Origin: Mucilaginibacter arboris | GTDB lineage: Bacteria; Bacteroidota; Bacteroidia; Sphingobacteriales; Sphingobacteriaceae | Reading direction: 5' to 3' | DNA length: 64,000 nucleotides | Assembly: GCF_009754915.1 (NCBI RefSeq) | Contig: NZ_WPIK01000004.1 | Span: forward strand, 1 to 64,000 | Part shown: in pieces, positions 1 to 8,891 of the stretch | Layout: every line of letters begins with the position of its first letter | Position numbering within the stretch: position 1 is the first letter of the stretch | Made by a program: the position numbers and the translations under genes | The notes under the pieces: model-generated | Told to the model about the DNA's origin: nothing | Database searches by the model: none | Seen by the model: the letters and a program-made list of their open reading frames with translations, nothing else

Positions 1-14
1 CACCTTTTTTGCAG

Positions 15-809
15 TTACTTTCTAAACGCAAACAAAATTTTATTCAGCAACTCCTGACTAACCTTTCCATTTGTTGCAATAACATCACGTTTTTTAAGCA
101 TTTCATTTCCTCCGGAAAAATCAAAAACCTGTCCGCCTGCTTGTTTTACAATGATAATTCCGGCGGCCATATCGTAATCGTTCAGATTATATTCGTAATA
201 GGCATCAAAACGGCCGCAAGCGGTATAAGCCAGGTCAACGGCTGCAGAACCTAAACGGCGCAGACCGTGGCAGCTTTTCATCAGATCTTTAAACAAATCC
301 ATATAGGCATCGGCTTTTTCAAAATTGTAATACGGGAAACCGGTTGCAATTAAACTGTCGGCCAAAGTCGGTTTATCAGAAACATAGATTTTTTTACCGT
401 TTAAATAAGCAGGCGCACCTTTCCAGGCATAAAAACACTCATCCTGGTTAATTTCGTAAACCACGCCTAAAACCAGTTCTTCCTGTTCTTTTAAAGCAAT
501 GCTAACTGAATAAACAGGTAAACCATGAATAAAATTAGTTGTGCCATCTAAAGGGTCAATCACCCAATTATAACGCTCGCCAACTTTGGCAATGGTTTTT
601 TCTTCGGTGATAAAACCGGCCTCGGGTAATAATTGCTGTAATTTGGCTACAATTATTTCTTCCGAAGTTTTATCAACGTAAGAAACCATGTCGTTTAACC
701 CTTTAAACTCAATCCGGTCGGCATTGAACTTTCCGGCTTCTGTTTTGATAAACTTTCCGGCTTGTTTTGCCAATGCAACTACATCCTGACACAATATTTC
801 TAAATTCAT
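15..809 (-). CDS. suhB: Inositol monophosphatase family phosphatase
   Basis: This 264-residue protein has the Mg2+-dependent inositol-phosphatase signature. It has an acidic pair E69-E70, the metal site WVIDPLDGTTNF (D85, D88) and the C-terminal YDMAAG motif (D213). The family removes phosphate from inositol-1-phosphate or related substrates such as PAP or fructose-1,6-bisphosphate, and sequence alone does not fix the substrate. Its start overlaps the GtrA gene stop by 4 bp (ATGA), so the two are probably co-translated. The stop is only 14 bp from the window edge, but the reading frame is complete. The gene symbol is a family assignment. Confidence 0.85.
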   Translation of the reverse strand: MNLEILCQDVVALAKQAGKFIKTEAGKFNADRIEFKGLNDMVSYVDKTSEEIIVAKLQQLLPEAGFITEEKTIAKVGERYNWVIDPLDGTTNFIHGLPVYSVSIALKEQEELVLGVVYEINQDECFYAWKGAPAYLNGKKIYVSDKPTLADSLIATGFPYYNFEKADAYMDLFKDLMKSCHGLRRLGSAAVDLAYTACGRFDAYYEYNLNDYDMAAGIIIVKQAGGQVFDFSGGNEMLKKRDVIATNGKVSQELLNKILFAFRK

Positions 810-1270
810 TTTGAACCTCTTTTGATATTAAATGAGAAAAACTTATGGACAAAATAGCTGGCAATACCTAAACTTAAAGCAGCTATAATTCTGGCTAACG
901 GCGGATAGACTTTAAATACATAAACGAAAAGCCGCAGCATCAGCAGGTTTGCAAAGAAACCCACAAACGCAACTAAAAAAAACCGTAAAAACTGGCTCCT
1001 CGAAGAAAGCTTTGAATGCGCAAAAACAAAATATTTGGTAAGCAGGAAATTGCAGATGATACAACAGGAATAAGAAATAATCAGGGAAATAACATCTCTT
1101 GAAATAAGATAATTGAAAACTTTTACTCCTTCATCATTAAAAGCATAATGATATACCAGGTAATAAACAATTGCATCTACAATAAAGCCAACTCCAGTAG
1201 AGAGAAAAAAACGGACTATCTCGTTTTTGAGTAGTTTTTTAAAAGCCGGATTGGTAATTTTTACAGGCAT
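806..1270 (-). CDS. GtrA-family membrane protein
   Basis: This 154-residue protein has four predicted membrane segments (about residues 20-42, 58-77, 92-112 and 120-142) and the GtrA pattern of RFFLSTGVG near the N terminus and CNFLLTKYFVF in the second segment. GtrA proteins are thought to help move lipid-linked sugars or dolichol/undecaprenyl intermediates across the inner membrane. It overlaps the lgt stop by 1 bp (TAATG) and the phosphatase start by 4 bp, forming a tight operon. No glycosyltransferase partner is adjacent. Confidence 0.85.
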   Translation of the reverse strand: MPVKITNPAFKKLLKNEIVRFFLSTGVGFIVDAIVYYLVYHYAFNDEGVKVFNYLISRDVISLIISYSCCIICNFLLTKYFVFAHSKLSSRSQFLRFFLVAFVGFFANLLMLRLFVYVFKVYPPLARIIAALSLGIASYFVHKFFSFNIKRGSK

Positions 1271-2433
1271 TAAATAGTTGGGATACTTCTTTTATGCCTT
1301 AATAAAGCACTAATAATCATAATTGTTCCGAAGATTATCAAAACAGATGATATAAATTCTGCCTGCGTAAAAGCAATGCCGGCAATATGATATTTGGTAT
1401 TTACACGGATCAGCTCGATCAGAAACCTTTCCGTTCCGTTTAGAATGAGATAAATGCCAAACATCAATCCTGGTGTTTTAATATATTTCCGTATACTCCA
1501 TAAAAACAGGAACAGTAAAATGCAAATAACCGATTCGTAAAACGAAGTTGGGAAAACCGGCTCGGGCAATACATGGCAATATTTACCAATGCAATTTGGA
1601 ATTTGTATGCCTTCATCACCCACATTATGCGGAAAACGGAAAGCCCAAACCCAATCTGGCGCCCAGCTTAACCAGCTTGGTTTTGGTGCCAGGTTAGCTA
1701 TTCCCCAATCTCCATCTCCCGAAAGCTGGCAACCGATGCGGCCAACGCCATAAGCAATCATCATTCCCGGCGAACCAATATCAGCCATGTGAATGAGCTT
1801 GATATGATTTTTATGAGCGATATACATAACTGCTGCACCGCCGCAAACCAGGCCACCGTAAAAAGTTAATCCGCTGAAACCAACCATCATGCCAATTGGG
1901 TCTTTTACAAACTCGTTCCAGTTTTCCAGTCCGTTAAAAAGCTTAGCCCCTGCAAATCCCCAGAAAGCTGCCCAAACCAACATCGTGCCCATCAATTCAT
2001 AAGGGTGAACCGTTACTTCCTGTATTTTTGGTTGTGGCAAAGCTGCTTTTTTCTTTTCGGAATAAGCCCAAAAAGCAAAAACAGCAGCCACGATAATTCC
2101 GCCGATCCAATTTCCACGTGCAGAAAGCAAAAATTCCTGTGGATTATCAACCAAGGCACGGTAATGAAAAACGGCATCTAAAAACTTATAACCAATTAAA
2201 AAACCAAACAGGCCGTTACCAATCAGTTCTGCTACGGAAGCAGGTTCGCCGGTAGTAATTGTTTTTTTAAAAGGATGAATATAACCAAGCTTTTCCTTCC
2301 TGATAAACTCTTGCTCAAAAGCCCAGTAAGAAGCAATAAAGGCCAAAGCCACGCAAAAACCAAAAGTTTGAATTGGGAGCGGAATGGTAATGCCGGTTAA
2401 ATACCGGATCAGTTCGGTTATAGTTGGAAACAT
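1270..2433 (-). CDS. lgt: Prolipoprotein diacylglyceryl transferase
   Basis: Lgt transfers diacylglycerol from phosphatidylglycerol to the lipobox cysteine of prolipoproteins at the inner membrane. The 387-residue sequence has about seven hydrophobic segments and the motif [14 protein letters not shown], the Bacteroidota form of the Lgt signature around the catalytic arginine. It is longer than E. coli Lgt (about 290 residues) because of loops near residues 45-60 and 120-145. It lies 29 bp after mtaB and is probably in the same transcript. Its substrates in this window would include TamL, the GIN-domain protein, the S41 protease and two small lipoproteins. Confidence 0.93.
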   Translation of the reverse strand: MFPTITELIRYLTGITIPLPIQTFGFCVALAFIASYWAFEQEFIRKEKLGYIHPFKKTITTGEPASVAELIGNGLFGFLIGYKFLDAVFHYRALVDNPQEFLLSARGNWIGGIIVAAVFAFWAYSEKKKAALPQPKIQEVTVHPYELMGTMLVWAAFWGFAGAKLFNGLENWNEFVKDPIGMMVGFSGLTFYGGLVCGGAAVMYIAHKNHIKLIHMADIGSPGMMIAYGVGRIGCQLSGDGDWGIANLAPKPSWLSWAPDWVWAFRFPHNVGDEGIQIPNCIGKYCHVLPEPVFPTSFYESVICILLFLFLWSIRKYIKTPGLMFGIYLILNGTERFLIELIRVNTKYHIAGIAFTQAEFISSVLIIFGTIMIISALLRHKRSIPTI

Positions 2434-2462
2434 CTATGAGGCAGTTTCGGGCGAAGATAAAA

Positions 2463-3782
2463 CTAATGAACCAGAATTTCTGCTGTTTCCTCAATTTCCA
2501 TATCGCCTGATGCGGCAATTGCTGTTAAACGTACTGGTTTGATCTCATTTACCAGCAAAGGATCGTAAACAGTTTCGATTTTAACATAATTTCTGGTGAA
2601 GCCATGCATCAAGCCATCGTTGGTTTCTCTTTCAAACAAAACGTCTTCAAATTTGCCAACTTGTGATCCGTAAAAAGCACGACGTTTTTTATCGGATAAA
2701 ATATGCAGCATTTTGCTTCGTTCTGCTCGTGTTGAACCTGGCACTACGCCTGCTAATTCTTTTGCGGGTGTATTTTCCCGTTCAGAATAAGTAAAAACAT
2801 GCAAATAAGAAATCGGTAATTCGTTTAAAAAATTGTAAGTATCAATAAAATCTTCCCGTGTTTCTCCCGGAAAACCTACAATTACATCTACACCAATACA
2901 ACAATCGGGCATAAGTTCTTTTATTTTGCTGATGCGTTCTGTGTATAATTCACGTTTGTAACGCCGGCGCATCAAACTTAAAATCTTATTTGAACCCGAC
3001 TGTAACGGAATATGGAAATGCGGCACAAAGCGTTTGGAAGCAGCTACAAAAGCAATAATTTCATCAGTTAACAAATTTGGTTCGATGGAAGAAATACGGA
3101 TCCGGTCAATTCCTTCTACTTCATCTAAAGCTTTAACCAAATCAACAAAACGGTACTGACGGACACCATCAATCAAACCAAAATCACCAAGATTTACGCC
3201 GGTTAAAACAATTTCTTTTACACCAGATAATGCGATTTCACGTGCTTGCTTAATTACATTGCTGATTGTGTCGCTTCTGCTTGCTCCTCTTGCCATTGGA
3301 ATAGTGCAGAAGGAACAGGAATAATCGCAGCCATCCTGAACTTTTAAAAACGTACGCGTACGGTCGCCAAAAGAATAAGAAGGAATAAACTGGTTTGCTT
3401 CTTTTACCGGTGAATTATAGACAAGTGCTTTTGGATTTTTAGTGAGATCGGTAATATGCTCAACTAATTGAAATTTCTCTGATGCGCCGAGCACAATATC
3501 TACGCCTTCAATTTCTGAAATCTCTTTTGGTTTCAGTTGAGCATAACAACCTACAATTGCAATATAAGCCAAAGGCGAAATTTTTAATGCTTCTTTTACT
3601 ACCTTTTTACATTTTCGGTCGGCATTTTCTGTAACCGAGCAGGTGTTGATTACATAAACATCAGCCTGATCTGTAAAATTAACTATTTCATAATCAGCTT
3701 TTTTAAACTGCCTACCTATAGCAGAAGTTTCGGAGTAATTGAGTTTGCAACCCAGCGTGTAAAAGGCAACTTTCCTATTCAT
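2463..3782 (-). CDS. mtaB: tRNA t6A37 methylthiotransferase MtaB
   Basis: This radical-SAM enzyme adds a methylthio group to t6A37 of tRNA. The N-terminal UPF0004 domain carries C12, C48 and C79 for the auxiliary cluster. The radical-SAM motif is C152-x3-C156-x2-C159, followed by GVDVIVGFPGET. The 439-residue length and the opening GCKLNYSE favour MtaB over MiaB or RimO. Residues VVKEAL (61-66) and PVKEAN (125-130) are encoded by one exact copy and one 10-of-12 copy of the dispersed 12-mer. A TAnnTTTG box lies 11 bp before the start. Confidence 0.9.
   Translation of the reverse strand: MNRKVAFYTLGCKLNYSETSAIGRQFKKADYEIVNFTDQADVYVINTCSVTENADRKCKKVVKEALKISPLAYIAIVGCYAQLKPKEISEIEGVDIVLGASEKFQLVEHITDLTKNPKALVYNSPVKEANQFIPSYSFGDRTRTFLKVQDGCDYSCSFCTIPMARGASRSDTISNVIKQAREIALSGVKEIVLTGVNLGDFGLIDGVRQYRFVDLVKALDEVEGIDRIRISSIEPNLLTDEIIAFVAASKRFVPHFHIPLQSGSNKILSLMRRRYKRELYTERISKIKELMPDCCIGVDVIVGFPGETREDFIDTYNFLNELPISYLHVFTYSERENTPAKELAGVVPGSTRAERSKMLHILSDKKRRAFYGSQVGKFEDVLFERETNDGLMHGFTRNYVKIETVYDPLLVNEIKPVRLTAIAASGDMEIEETAEILVH
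3587..3598 (-). repeat. 12-mer inside mtaB (VKEA frame)
   Basis: Exact copy encoding VVKEAL of MtaB. A 10-of-12 relative in the same frame lies at 3396-3406 and encodes PVKEAN. Confidence 0.95.
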
Positions 3783-3793
3783 TTTCGAGTTTG

Positions 3794-3801
3794 CAAAGAT
3801 A
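3794..3801 (-). promoter_or_regulatory. Bacteroidota -7 box before mtaB
   Basis: On the minus strand this reads TATCTTTG, matching the Bacteroidota -7 consensus TAnnTTTG, 11 bp before the mtaB ATG. The expected -33 region overlaps the 12-mer repeat at 3814-3825. I see no clear TTG there. Confidence 0.5.
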
Positions 3802-3813
3802 AAAAATCTATGC

Positions 3814-3825
3814 TAAAAGAAGCAT
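3814..3825 (+). repeat. 12-mer TAAAAGAAGCAT, ubiX-mtaB spacer
   Basis: Exact copy (GCTAAAAGAAGCATTG context). It directly abuts the hairpin at 3825-3848. Confidence 0.95.
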
Positions 3826-3848
3826 TGTCATTTCAATTGGAATGACAA
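3825..3848. terminator. Hairpin downstream of ubiX
   Basis: TTGTCATT (3825-3832) pairs perfectly with AATGACAA (3841-3848) across an 8-nt loop. It lies just after the ubiX stop on the minus strand. It lacks a T-run, so its role as a terminator is uncertain. Confidence 0.4.
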
Positions 3849-3862
3849 CAACTAAGCATCTA

Positions 3863-4435
3863 TTAACCTTCAGGTCCGCTCCAGCGATAAGTTTCGTGTT
3901 CCAATCCAGTCAGATCGATAATGCGGTTTACAACCGTCATCGCAACTTCTTCAATCGTTTTTGGGCGACTGTAAAACGAAGGAACTGCCGGACAAATAAT
4001 TCCACCAGCTTCTGTTACGGTTTGCATGTTGCGCAGATGAATCAGGTTAAGTGGTGTATCTCTGGCAACCAAAATAAGCTTTCGGCGTTCTTTTAAAATT
4101 ACATCAGCAGAACGGGTAGTTAAGTCATTGGAAATTCCGCCTGCAATCCGCCCTAAAGTCCCCATTGAACAAGGAACGATAATCATGGTATCAAAACGTG
4201 CAGAACCGGAAGCAAAAGGCGCCCAAAAGTCAGTTTTGCTGTAAAATTTAAAAGGAAAATCCTGGTAGCTTTCGTTGCCCAGTTCAAATTTCCACACATC
4301 ACGGGCATTGTCAGACATTACTACGCCAACTTCCTGGATTTGCTGGTGCAAAGCCTGCAATTTTTCCAGCAGAAGCTTGGCATAAATAGAACCGCTTGCA
4401 CCGGTTATGGCAACTACTATTTTCTTTTTCATCAA
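3863..4435 (-). CDS. ubiX: UbiX-type flavin prenyltransferase
   Basis: This 190-residue flavoprotein has the UbiX signature: ITGASGSIYA at the N terminus for FMN binding, PCSMGTLGRIAGGISNDL in the centre, and ERRKLILVARDTPL. UbiX joins dimethylallyl phosphate to FMN to make prenylated FMN, the cofactor of UbiD decarboxylases. No ubiD is in the window. It lies 26 bp after ppx, with a 12-mer copy filling much of the gap, and is likely co-transcribed with ppk-ppx. Confidence 0.92.
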   Translation of the reverse strand: MMKKKIVVAITGASGSIYAKLLLEKLQALHQQIQEVGVVMSDNARDVWKFELGNESYQDFPFKFYSKTDFWAPFASGSARFDTMIIVPCSMGTLGRIAGGISNDLTTRSADVILKERRKLILVARDTPLNLIHLRNMQTVTEAGGIICPAVPSFYSRPKTIEEVAMTVVNRIIDLTGLEHETYRWSGPEG

Positions 4436-4446
4436 TTTTTATGGCA

Positions 4447-4458
4447 TAAAAGAAGCAT
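4447..4458 (+). repeat. 12-mer in ppx-ubiX spacer
   Basis: Exact copy (GCATAAAAGAAGCATTGG context) inside the 26-bp gap between ppx and ubiX. Confidence 0.95.
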
Positions 4459-4461
4459 TGG

Positions 4462-5337
4462 TTACTTCAAGTTTTCCTCGATCAGCAATTGTATAATTCC
4501 ATCTACCATTCCCACTTTAGGTACGTAAACATCTTTGATACTTGCCCATTTCATTACGGTTATAAAAATTTGTGCAGCCGGAATAATAACATCTGCACGG
4601 TCCTGGTTCAAACCCAAAACCTGGATACGATCTTTTAAAGAATACGAACTGAGATAATGGTGCAGGTTTTTTAATTTGGAAAACGACATTGGTTTTCCTT
4701 CCTTTTCCTCAGACAAACGAAACAGTTTATTGATATTTCCGCCCGTACCAATCGCAATTATATTTTTGTATGATTTAGTATTGGAAGAAATAAATCGCTC
4801 CATATCTTTCCAGGTCTCATCTTTGTCCTGGTTATCCAAAATCCTGATTGTACCGATATTAAAAGACTGGGAAGCCACCAAAGCGCCATCGGCAAAAAAA
4901 GAAAGTTCGGTACTTCCGCCGCCAACATCAATGTATAAATAGTTCTTTTTTTTATCTAATTTATCCTCGGTACGGCTTGCGTAAATAATATTTGCTTCCC
5001 TTTGGCCTCCTACAATTTCCAGCTCTACACCTGCTTTCTTCTTAACTTGTTTTACAATTTCCGGTCCGTTAACGGCTTCGCGCATGGCTGAAGTAGCACA
5101 AGCTGCATATTCCGTTACACCGTACACGTCCATCAGGTTACGGAAGGCGTGCATCGTTTTTACTAAATCATCAATCTTTTTTTCTGAGATTTTTTTATCG
5201 ATAAAAGCATCATCACCTAAACGCAAAGGCACGCGGATTAAGGTATTTTTTTTAAAGGTTACGGGTTGAGCAGCATCAGCAATATCTGCAATCAACAAAC
5301 GAACAGCGTTAGAACCAATATCTATGGCGGCGTATCT
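4462..5337 (-). CDS. ppx: Ppx/GppA exopolyphosphatase family protein
   Basis: This ASKHA-fold phosphatase releases phosphate from polyphosphate or pppGpp. It shows phosphate-1 AAIDIGSNAVRLL at the N terminus, phosphate-2 YIDVGGGSTELSFF in the middle and IGTGGNINKLFRL. I place the start at a TTG (291 residues, LRYAAIDIGSN), 7 bp after the ppk stop. An upstream in-frame ATG at 5379 would overlap ppk by 35 bp and add residues the family lacks. It is about 300 residues, the short form without the C-terminal HD domain. Synthesis and degradation of polyphosphate are thus in one operon. Confidence 0.87.
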   Translation of the reverse strand, partial: RYAAIDIGSNAVRLLIADIADAAQPVTFKKNTLIRVPLRLGDDAFIDKKISEKKIDDLVKTMHAFRNLMDVYGVTEYAACATSAMREAVNGPEIVKQVKKKAGVELEIVGGQREANIIYASRTEDKLDKKKNYLYIDVGGGSTELSFFADGALVASQSFNIGTIRILDNQDKDETWKDMERFISSNTKSYKNIIAIGTGGNINKLFRLSEEKEGKPMSFSKLKNLHHYLSSYSLKDRIQVLGLNQDRADVIIPAAQIFITVMKWASIKDVYVPKVGMVDGIIQLLIEENLK

Positions 5338-5344
5338 CAAAATT

Positions 5345-7399
5345 TTATTTCTTTTGTTTAAGGTAAGTATAAATATCAAACTGCGACCTTACTTTTAACT
5401 TGTCATCAGTTTTATGGTACCGGTTATTGTTTAAACTGTTGATTTCCCTGGCTTTGGTATTGTCCTGAAGCTGGATGTTGATAATATCCCTAATTTCCTG
5501 TTTAAGTTCTTTGTCAAAGATTGGGAAACCAACTTCGACGCGATTATCAAGGTTGCGGGTCATTAAATCAGATGAAGTAAGGAACATCAGTTCTTTTCCA
5601 GCATTTCCAAAAATGTAAATGCGTGCATGTTCCAGGTATTTATCTACAATACTAATCACTTCAATGTTTTCGCTATTGCCTTTTACACCCGGCACCAGGC
5701 AGCACATGCCGCGGATAATCAGTTTTATTTTAACACCTGCATTGCTGGCTTTATACAAATGTGCTATCATTTGTTCATCGGCCAGACTGTTCATTTTTAA
5801 AATAATATAAGCGGGAATACTTTTTTTAGCATTAGAAATTTCCTGGTCGATATACTTGTACAGCATTTTCCGGGAATCAACAGGAGAAACCATTAAGGTT
5901 TTAATTCCTTGCGGAACGATGTTTTTTTGCAGTGCGGCAAAAACTTCTACCAAACCGGAAGTAATTTTTTTATTCGCTGTGAGCAAGGTATGGTCAGCAT
6001 AAATACGGGCAGTTTTTTCATTGTAATTTCCGGTAGATAAGCAAGCGTAATAACATACTTTCCTATTTTCCAATCGTTTAACTAAACATATCTTGGAATG
6101 TACTTTATATCCGGAAACGCCATAAATTACATTTACGCCTTCTTCTTCCAGCCTTCTGCTCCAGTATATATTAGCTTGTTCATCAAACCTGGCTTTTAAT
6201 TCTACCAGGCAATGAACTGTTTTTCCATTTTTGGCAGCATTGATCAATGCGTTAATAATCCGGGAATTTGCAGCAAGCCGATAAAGCGTAATGCTGATTT
6301 CGCGGACACCGGGATCGATGGCTGCTTCCCTCAAAAAATGAATAATATAATCGAAGGATTGGTAAGGTGTGCTGATCAGAAAATCACGCTTGCTTATCAT
6401 GCTTAACAAACTTTTACCAAACGATAAATTTGGGACCCATAAGGGCGCTACTTTCGGGTATTCCAGTTCTGGCCGACCAACATTCGGGAAGTTGATAAAA
6501 TCTTTAAAATTATGGTAACGGCTTCCGGGAATAAGGCTGGAAGCGGTTAACTGCATTTTACGCACAAGGTACGAAAGCATATCCATTGGCATATCTGTAT
6601 CATACAGTAACCGCATGGGTTTGCCTTTTTTGCGTTTCTGCAAGCTTTTAGAAAGAGATTCGATAAACTTCTCGCTTACTTCTTTATCCAGGTCCAGTTC
6701 TGCATCGCGGGTAAGCTGAATAGAATACGCTTCGATCACATCATAATCAAAAATGAAAAAAATATCGTCCAGGCAATAACGGATAATATCATCCAGCAAA
6801 ATGATAAACTTGAGTTGGTTGGTTTCCGGCAGCACTAAAAAACGTTGCATATTTTCCGGAACTTCAATTAATGCCAGTTTTGCTTCGCTTGTCTGGCCTT
6901 CTTTACTCAACCTGACAAAAAAGTAAATCGCTTGGTCCCTTAATTCTGGCATTACCAGATGCTTATTAAGCATAATAGGAACCACGTTGGAAAGAAGTTT
7001 TTCCCGGAAATAAGTTTTTACAAAAGTGCCGCGTGCAACATTCAGTTGCTTTTCGTCCAGTATAAAAATCTTTTCTTCGGCCAGTTTTTTTACAATAATG
7101 TTTTCGTACAGGTTATTAAACTTTTTTTCCTGCTTAATCACCAGGTTTTTAATTTGACTAAGAATTTTACGCGGATTGTAACCAAAAATTTCTTTTGATC
7201 TTTCGTTCAGGTTTGCCAAACGGCTCAACGTAGCTACGCGAACGCGGTAAAACTCGTCGAGGTTAGAAGAAAAGATAGCCAGAAAACGTATCCTTTCAAT
7301 TAGTGGCACACCTTCGTCCGCGGCTTCCTGCAAAACCCTTTCGTTAAAATACAGCCAACTGATTTCGCGGTTAGTTAAAGGAATACGTTTTAAACTCAT
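5345..7399 (-). CDS. ppk1: Polyphosphate kinase 1
   Basis: PPK1 reversibly polymerises the gamma-phosphate of ATP into polyphosphate. This 684-residue protein has the full PPK1 order: N-terminal NREISWLYFNERVL and SSNLDEFYRVRV, a head domain, then the PLD-like catalytic domains with YKVHSK, whose H434 matches the autophosphorylated histidine (H435 in E. coli), and CLSTGNYNEKTARIYADH. A second histidine is in YLEHARIY. The stop is 7 bp before the chosen ppx start. A terminator on the same strand separates it from the upstream Lys-rich gene. Confidence 0.95.
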   Translation of the reverse strand: MSLKRIPLTNREISWLYFNERVLQEAADEGVPLIERIRFLAIFSSNLDEFYRVRVATLSRLANLNERSKEIFGYNPRKILSQIKNLVIKQEKKFNNLYENIIVKKLAEEKIFILDEKQLNVARGTFVKTYFREKLLSNVVPIMLNKHLVMPELRDQAIYFFVRLSKEGQTSEAKLALIEVPENMQRFLVLPETNQLKFIILLDDIIRYCLDDIFFIFDYDVIEAYSIQLTRDAELDLDKEVSEKFIESLSKSLQKRKKGKPMRLLYDTDMPMDMLSYLVRKMQLTASSLIPGSRYHNFKDFINFPNVGRPELEYPKVAPLWVPNLSFGKSLLSMISKRDFLISTPYQSFDYIIHFLREAAIDPGVREISITLYRLAANSRIINALINAAKNGKTVHCLVELKARFDEQANIYWSRRLEEEGVNVIYGVSGYKVHSKICLVKRLENRKVCYYACLSTGNYNEKTARIYADHTLLTANKKITSGLVEVFAALQKNIVPQGIKTLMVSPVDSRKMLYKYIDQEISNAKKSIPAYIILKMNSLADEQMIAHLYKASNAGVKIKLIIRGMCCLVPGVKGNSENIEVISIVDKYLEHARIYIFGNAGKELMFLTSSDLMTRNLDNRVEVGFPIFDKELKQEIRDIINIQLQDNTKAREINSLNNNRYHKTDDKLKVRSQFDIYTYLKQKK

Positions 7400-7410
7400 A
7401 ACTCATTAAA

Positions 7411-7442
7411 AACAAAAAAATCCCGGAAGGTTGTACCGGGAA
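7411..7442 (-). terminator. Rho-independent terminator after the Lys/Ala-rich gene
   Basis: The stem TCCCGG (7421-7426) / CCGGGA (7436-7441) is followed on the minus strand by seven T. It lies between the gene at 7511-8143 and ppk. Confidence 0.75.
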
Positions 7443-7510
7443 AGCAAAAAACAACATTTATTATTAAGTTGATGTTAACCTTCATAAACAAAACAATAAA
7501 ACTGCTTTGC

Positions 7511-8143
7511 TTAATCTGTTAGGGTTGATGCCGCTGTTTCCCTGTCTGCGGCCTCTGTTGCTGGTTGTGCTGCGGTAACTGCTGGTGCTGGTTTTCTGGA
7601 TGCGCGCTTGCGTTTTGCTGATGTTGTCGATGCTTCTTTTACCGGTGTTTTTTCTGTGGGTTTAGAGGCTTCCATTTCTTCTTTCGACCGTCTTGGTGCC
7701 CGTTTTTTAGCTGGCGCAACCGGTGCCGGTGCTTCTTTTACCACCTCTTTTTTTACTACAGGCGTTTCTGTTTTATCAATAGCCGGAAGTGCAGGCTTTG
7801 CTACAGATAAACCTGAAACCTGTTTTGTTTTATCACCGGCAGCTTTACTGGCTTTAGATAATACTTTCTCTGCTTTAGAATCTGCCTTGGCTACTTCTGT
7901 TTTTGCTGGCTTAACTTTTTTACCGGCTTTTTTCTCCGGTTTATCTGTGGTTTGTTCCGCTTTTGTTTTTGCTGCCTGCAATGAACTGGTTATTTTTTTA
8001 GAAACAGCTTTGCCAGCTTTGGCAATTTCCTTTTTCAGCTTTTCTGCATCATGGCCTAAACCATGCACTACATCCATAAATTTGCTGGTAATATCTTTTT
8101 CTAAATCTTTGTTTTTTACTTTTGATTTACCTTTCTTTTTCAT
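7511..8143 (-). CDS. Lys/Ala/Pro-rich histone-H1-like protein
   Basis: This 210-residue, very basic, low-complexity protein is unassigned. Residues 1-60 look partly ordered and helical (DITSKFMDVVHGLGHDAEKL). From about residue 60 the sequence is dominated by K, A, P, T and S, like bacterial histone-H1-like tails. A nucleoid or nucleic-acid-binding role is an inference from composition only. The VVKEAP and PVKEAS segments coincide with the dispersed repeat (partial at 7730-7740, exact at 7630-7641). The opposite strand is open for 195 codons, which is a composition effect. Confidence 0.7.
   Translation of the reverse strand: MKKKGKSKVKNKDLEKDITSKFMDVVHGLGHDAEKLKKEIAKAGKAVSKKITSSLQAAKTKAEQTTDKPEKKAGKKVKPAKTEVAKADSKAEKVLSKASKAAGDKTKQVSGLSVAKPALPAIDKTETPVVKKEVVKEAPAPVAPAKKRAPRRSKEEMEASKPTEKTPVKEASTTSAKRKRASRKPAPAVTAAQPATEAADRETAASTLTD
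7630..7641 (-). repeat. 12-mer inside the Lys-rich gene (VKEA frame)
   Basis: Exact copy with the CCGG extension, encoding PVKEAS. Confidence 0.95.
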
Positions 8144-8219
8144 GTTAACTTTGTTGGGGGTTATTATCCTGATAAAGCTATCAGATAATTTTTAATTCTA
8201 TAAATTAAATTAACATAAT

Positions 8220-8711
8220 ATGCCATCTTTTGATATTATTAGCAAGATTGATGCACAAACGTTAGATAATGCCATCAACAATGCAAAAAAGGAAATTTTA
8301 AACCGCTACGATTTTAATGATTCTAAAAGCAGTATCGAGCTGGATAAAAAAACCAATGAAGTTACGATTGTTACCGAAAACGATATGCGCTTAAAAGCGA
8401 TCCAGGATTCTATCATCAGCCGGATGGTGAAACAGCATTTAGACCCGAACGCATTGGATTTTGGCAAGCAGGAATATGCTTCGGGCAATATGATCCGCAA
8501 GGAAATTAAAATTGTGGAAGGGATTGATAAAGAAGTGGCCAAAAAAATCGTGAAGAAGATTAAAGACAGCGGTTTAAAAGTACAAGCTGCCATTATGGAC
8601 GACCAGGTTCGGGTAACAGGCAAAAAAATTGATGATTTGCAAGCGGTAATTTCTTTGTGCCGGGGCGAAGATTTCGGCCAACCTTTGCAATACAGCAATA
8701 TGCGGAACTGA
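8220..8711 (+). CDS. yajQ: YajQ/DUF520 nucleotide-binding protein
   Basis: This 163-residue protein is full length for YajQ. It opens MPSFDIISKIDAQTLDNAI and carries NRYDFNDSKSSIEL, DFGKQEYASGNMIRKEI and a C-terminal repeat of the fold ending GEDFGQPLQYSNMRN. Some homologues bind cyclic di-GMP and others were reported to bind tRNA or nucleotides, so the ligand here is unknown. It is monocistronic: the next feature is a strong hairpin built from the 12-mer. Confidence 0.92.
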   Translation: MPSFDIISKIDAQTLDNAINNAKKEILNRYDFNDSKSSIELDKKTNEVTIVTENDMRLKAIQDSIISRMVKQHLDPNALDFGKQEYASGNMIRKEIKIVEGIDKEVAKKIVKKIKDSGLKVQAAIMDDQVRVTGKKIDDLQAVISLCRGEDFGQPLQYSNMRN

Positions 8712-8815
8712 GCGTTACGTTCTTCCATACAGAAATTGGATTTTGATGAAGAAAATCAGATCAAAAAATTAGCAACTATTAAGCTTGCAAGCCAAAACCA
8801 TTGTACAATTGATAA

Positions 8816-8851
8816 GCGCTAAAAGAAGCTAAGAGATGCTTCTTTTAGCGC
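8816..8851. terminator. Hairpin of inverted 12-mers after yajQ
   Basis: A perfect 14-bp stem (8816-8829 with 8838-8851) encloses an 8-nt loop. The right arm carries an exact 12-mer on the minus strand (8836-8847). The left arm has the same sequence ending AAGCTA in place of AAGCAT. It lies 105 bp after yajQ with no long T-run. Confidence 0.7.
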
Positions 8852-8891
8852 CTTAATTTCTCTATCTCCAATGTAAAACCTTTTTTGAAAA

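Noticed and set aside
7608-8195. A 195-codon open frame on the + strand over the Lys-rich gene
   Set aside because: It mirrors the low-complexity Lys/Ala gene on the other strand; the translation is hydrophobic low-complexity with no recognisable family.
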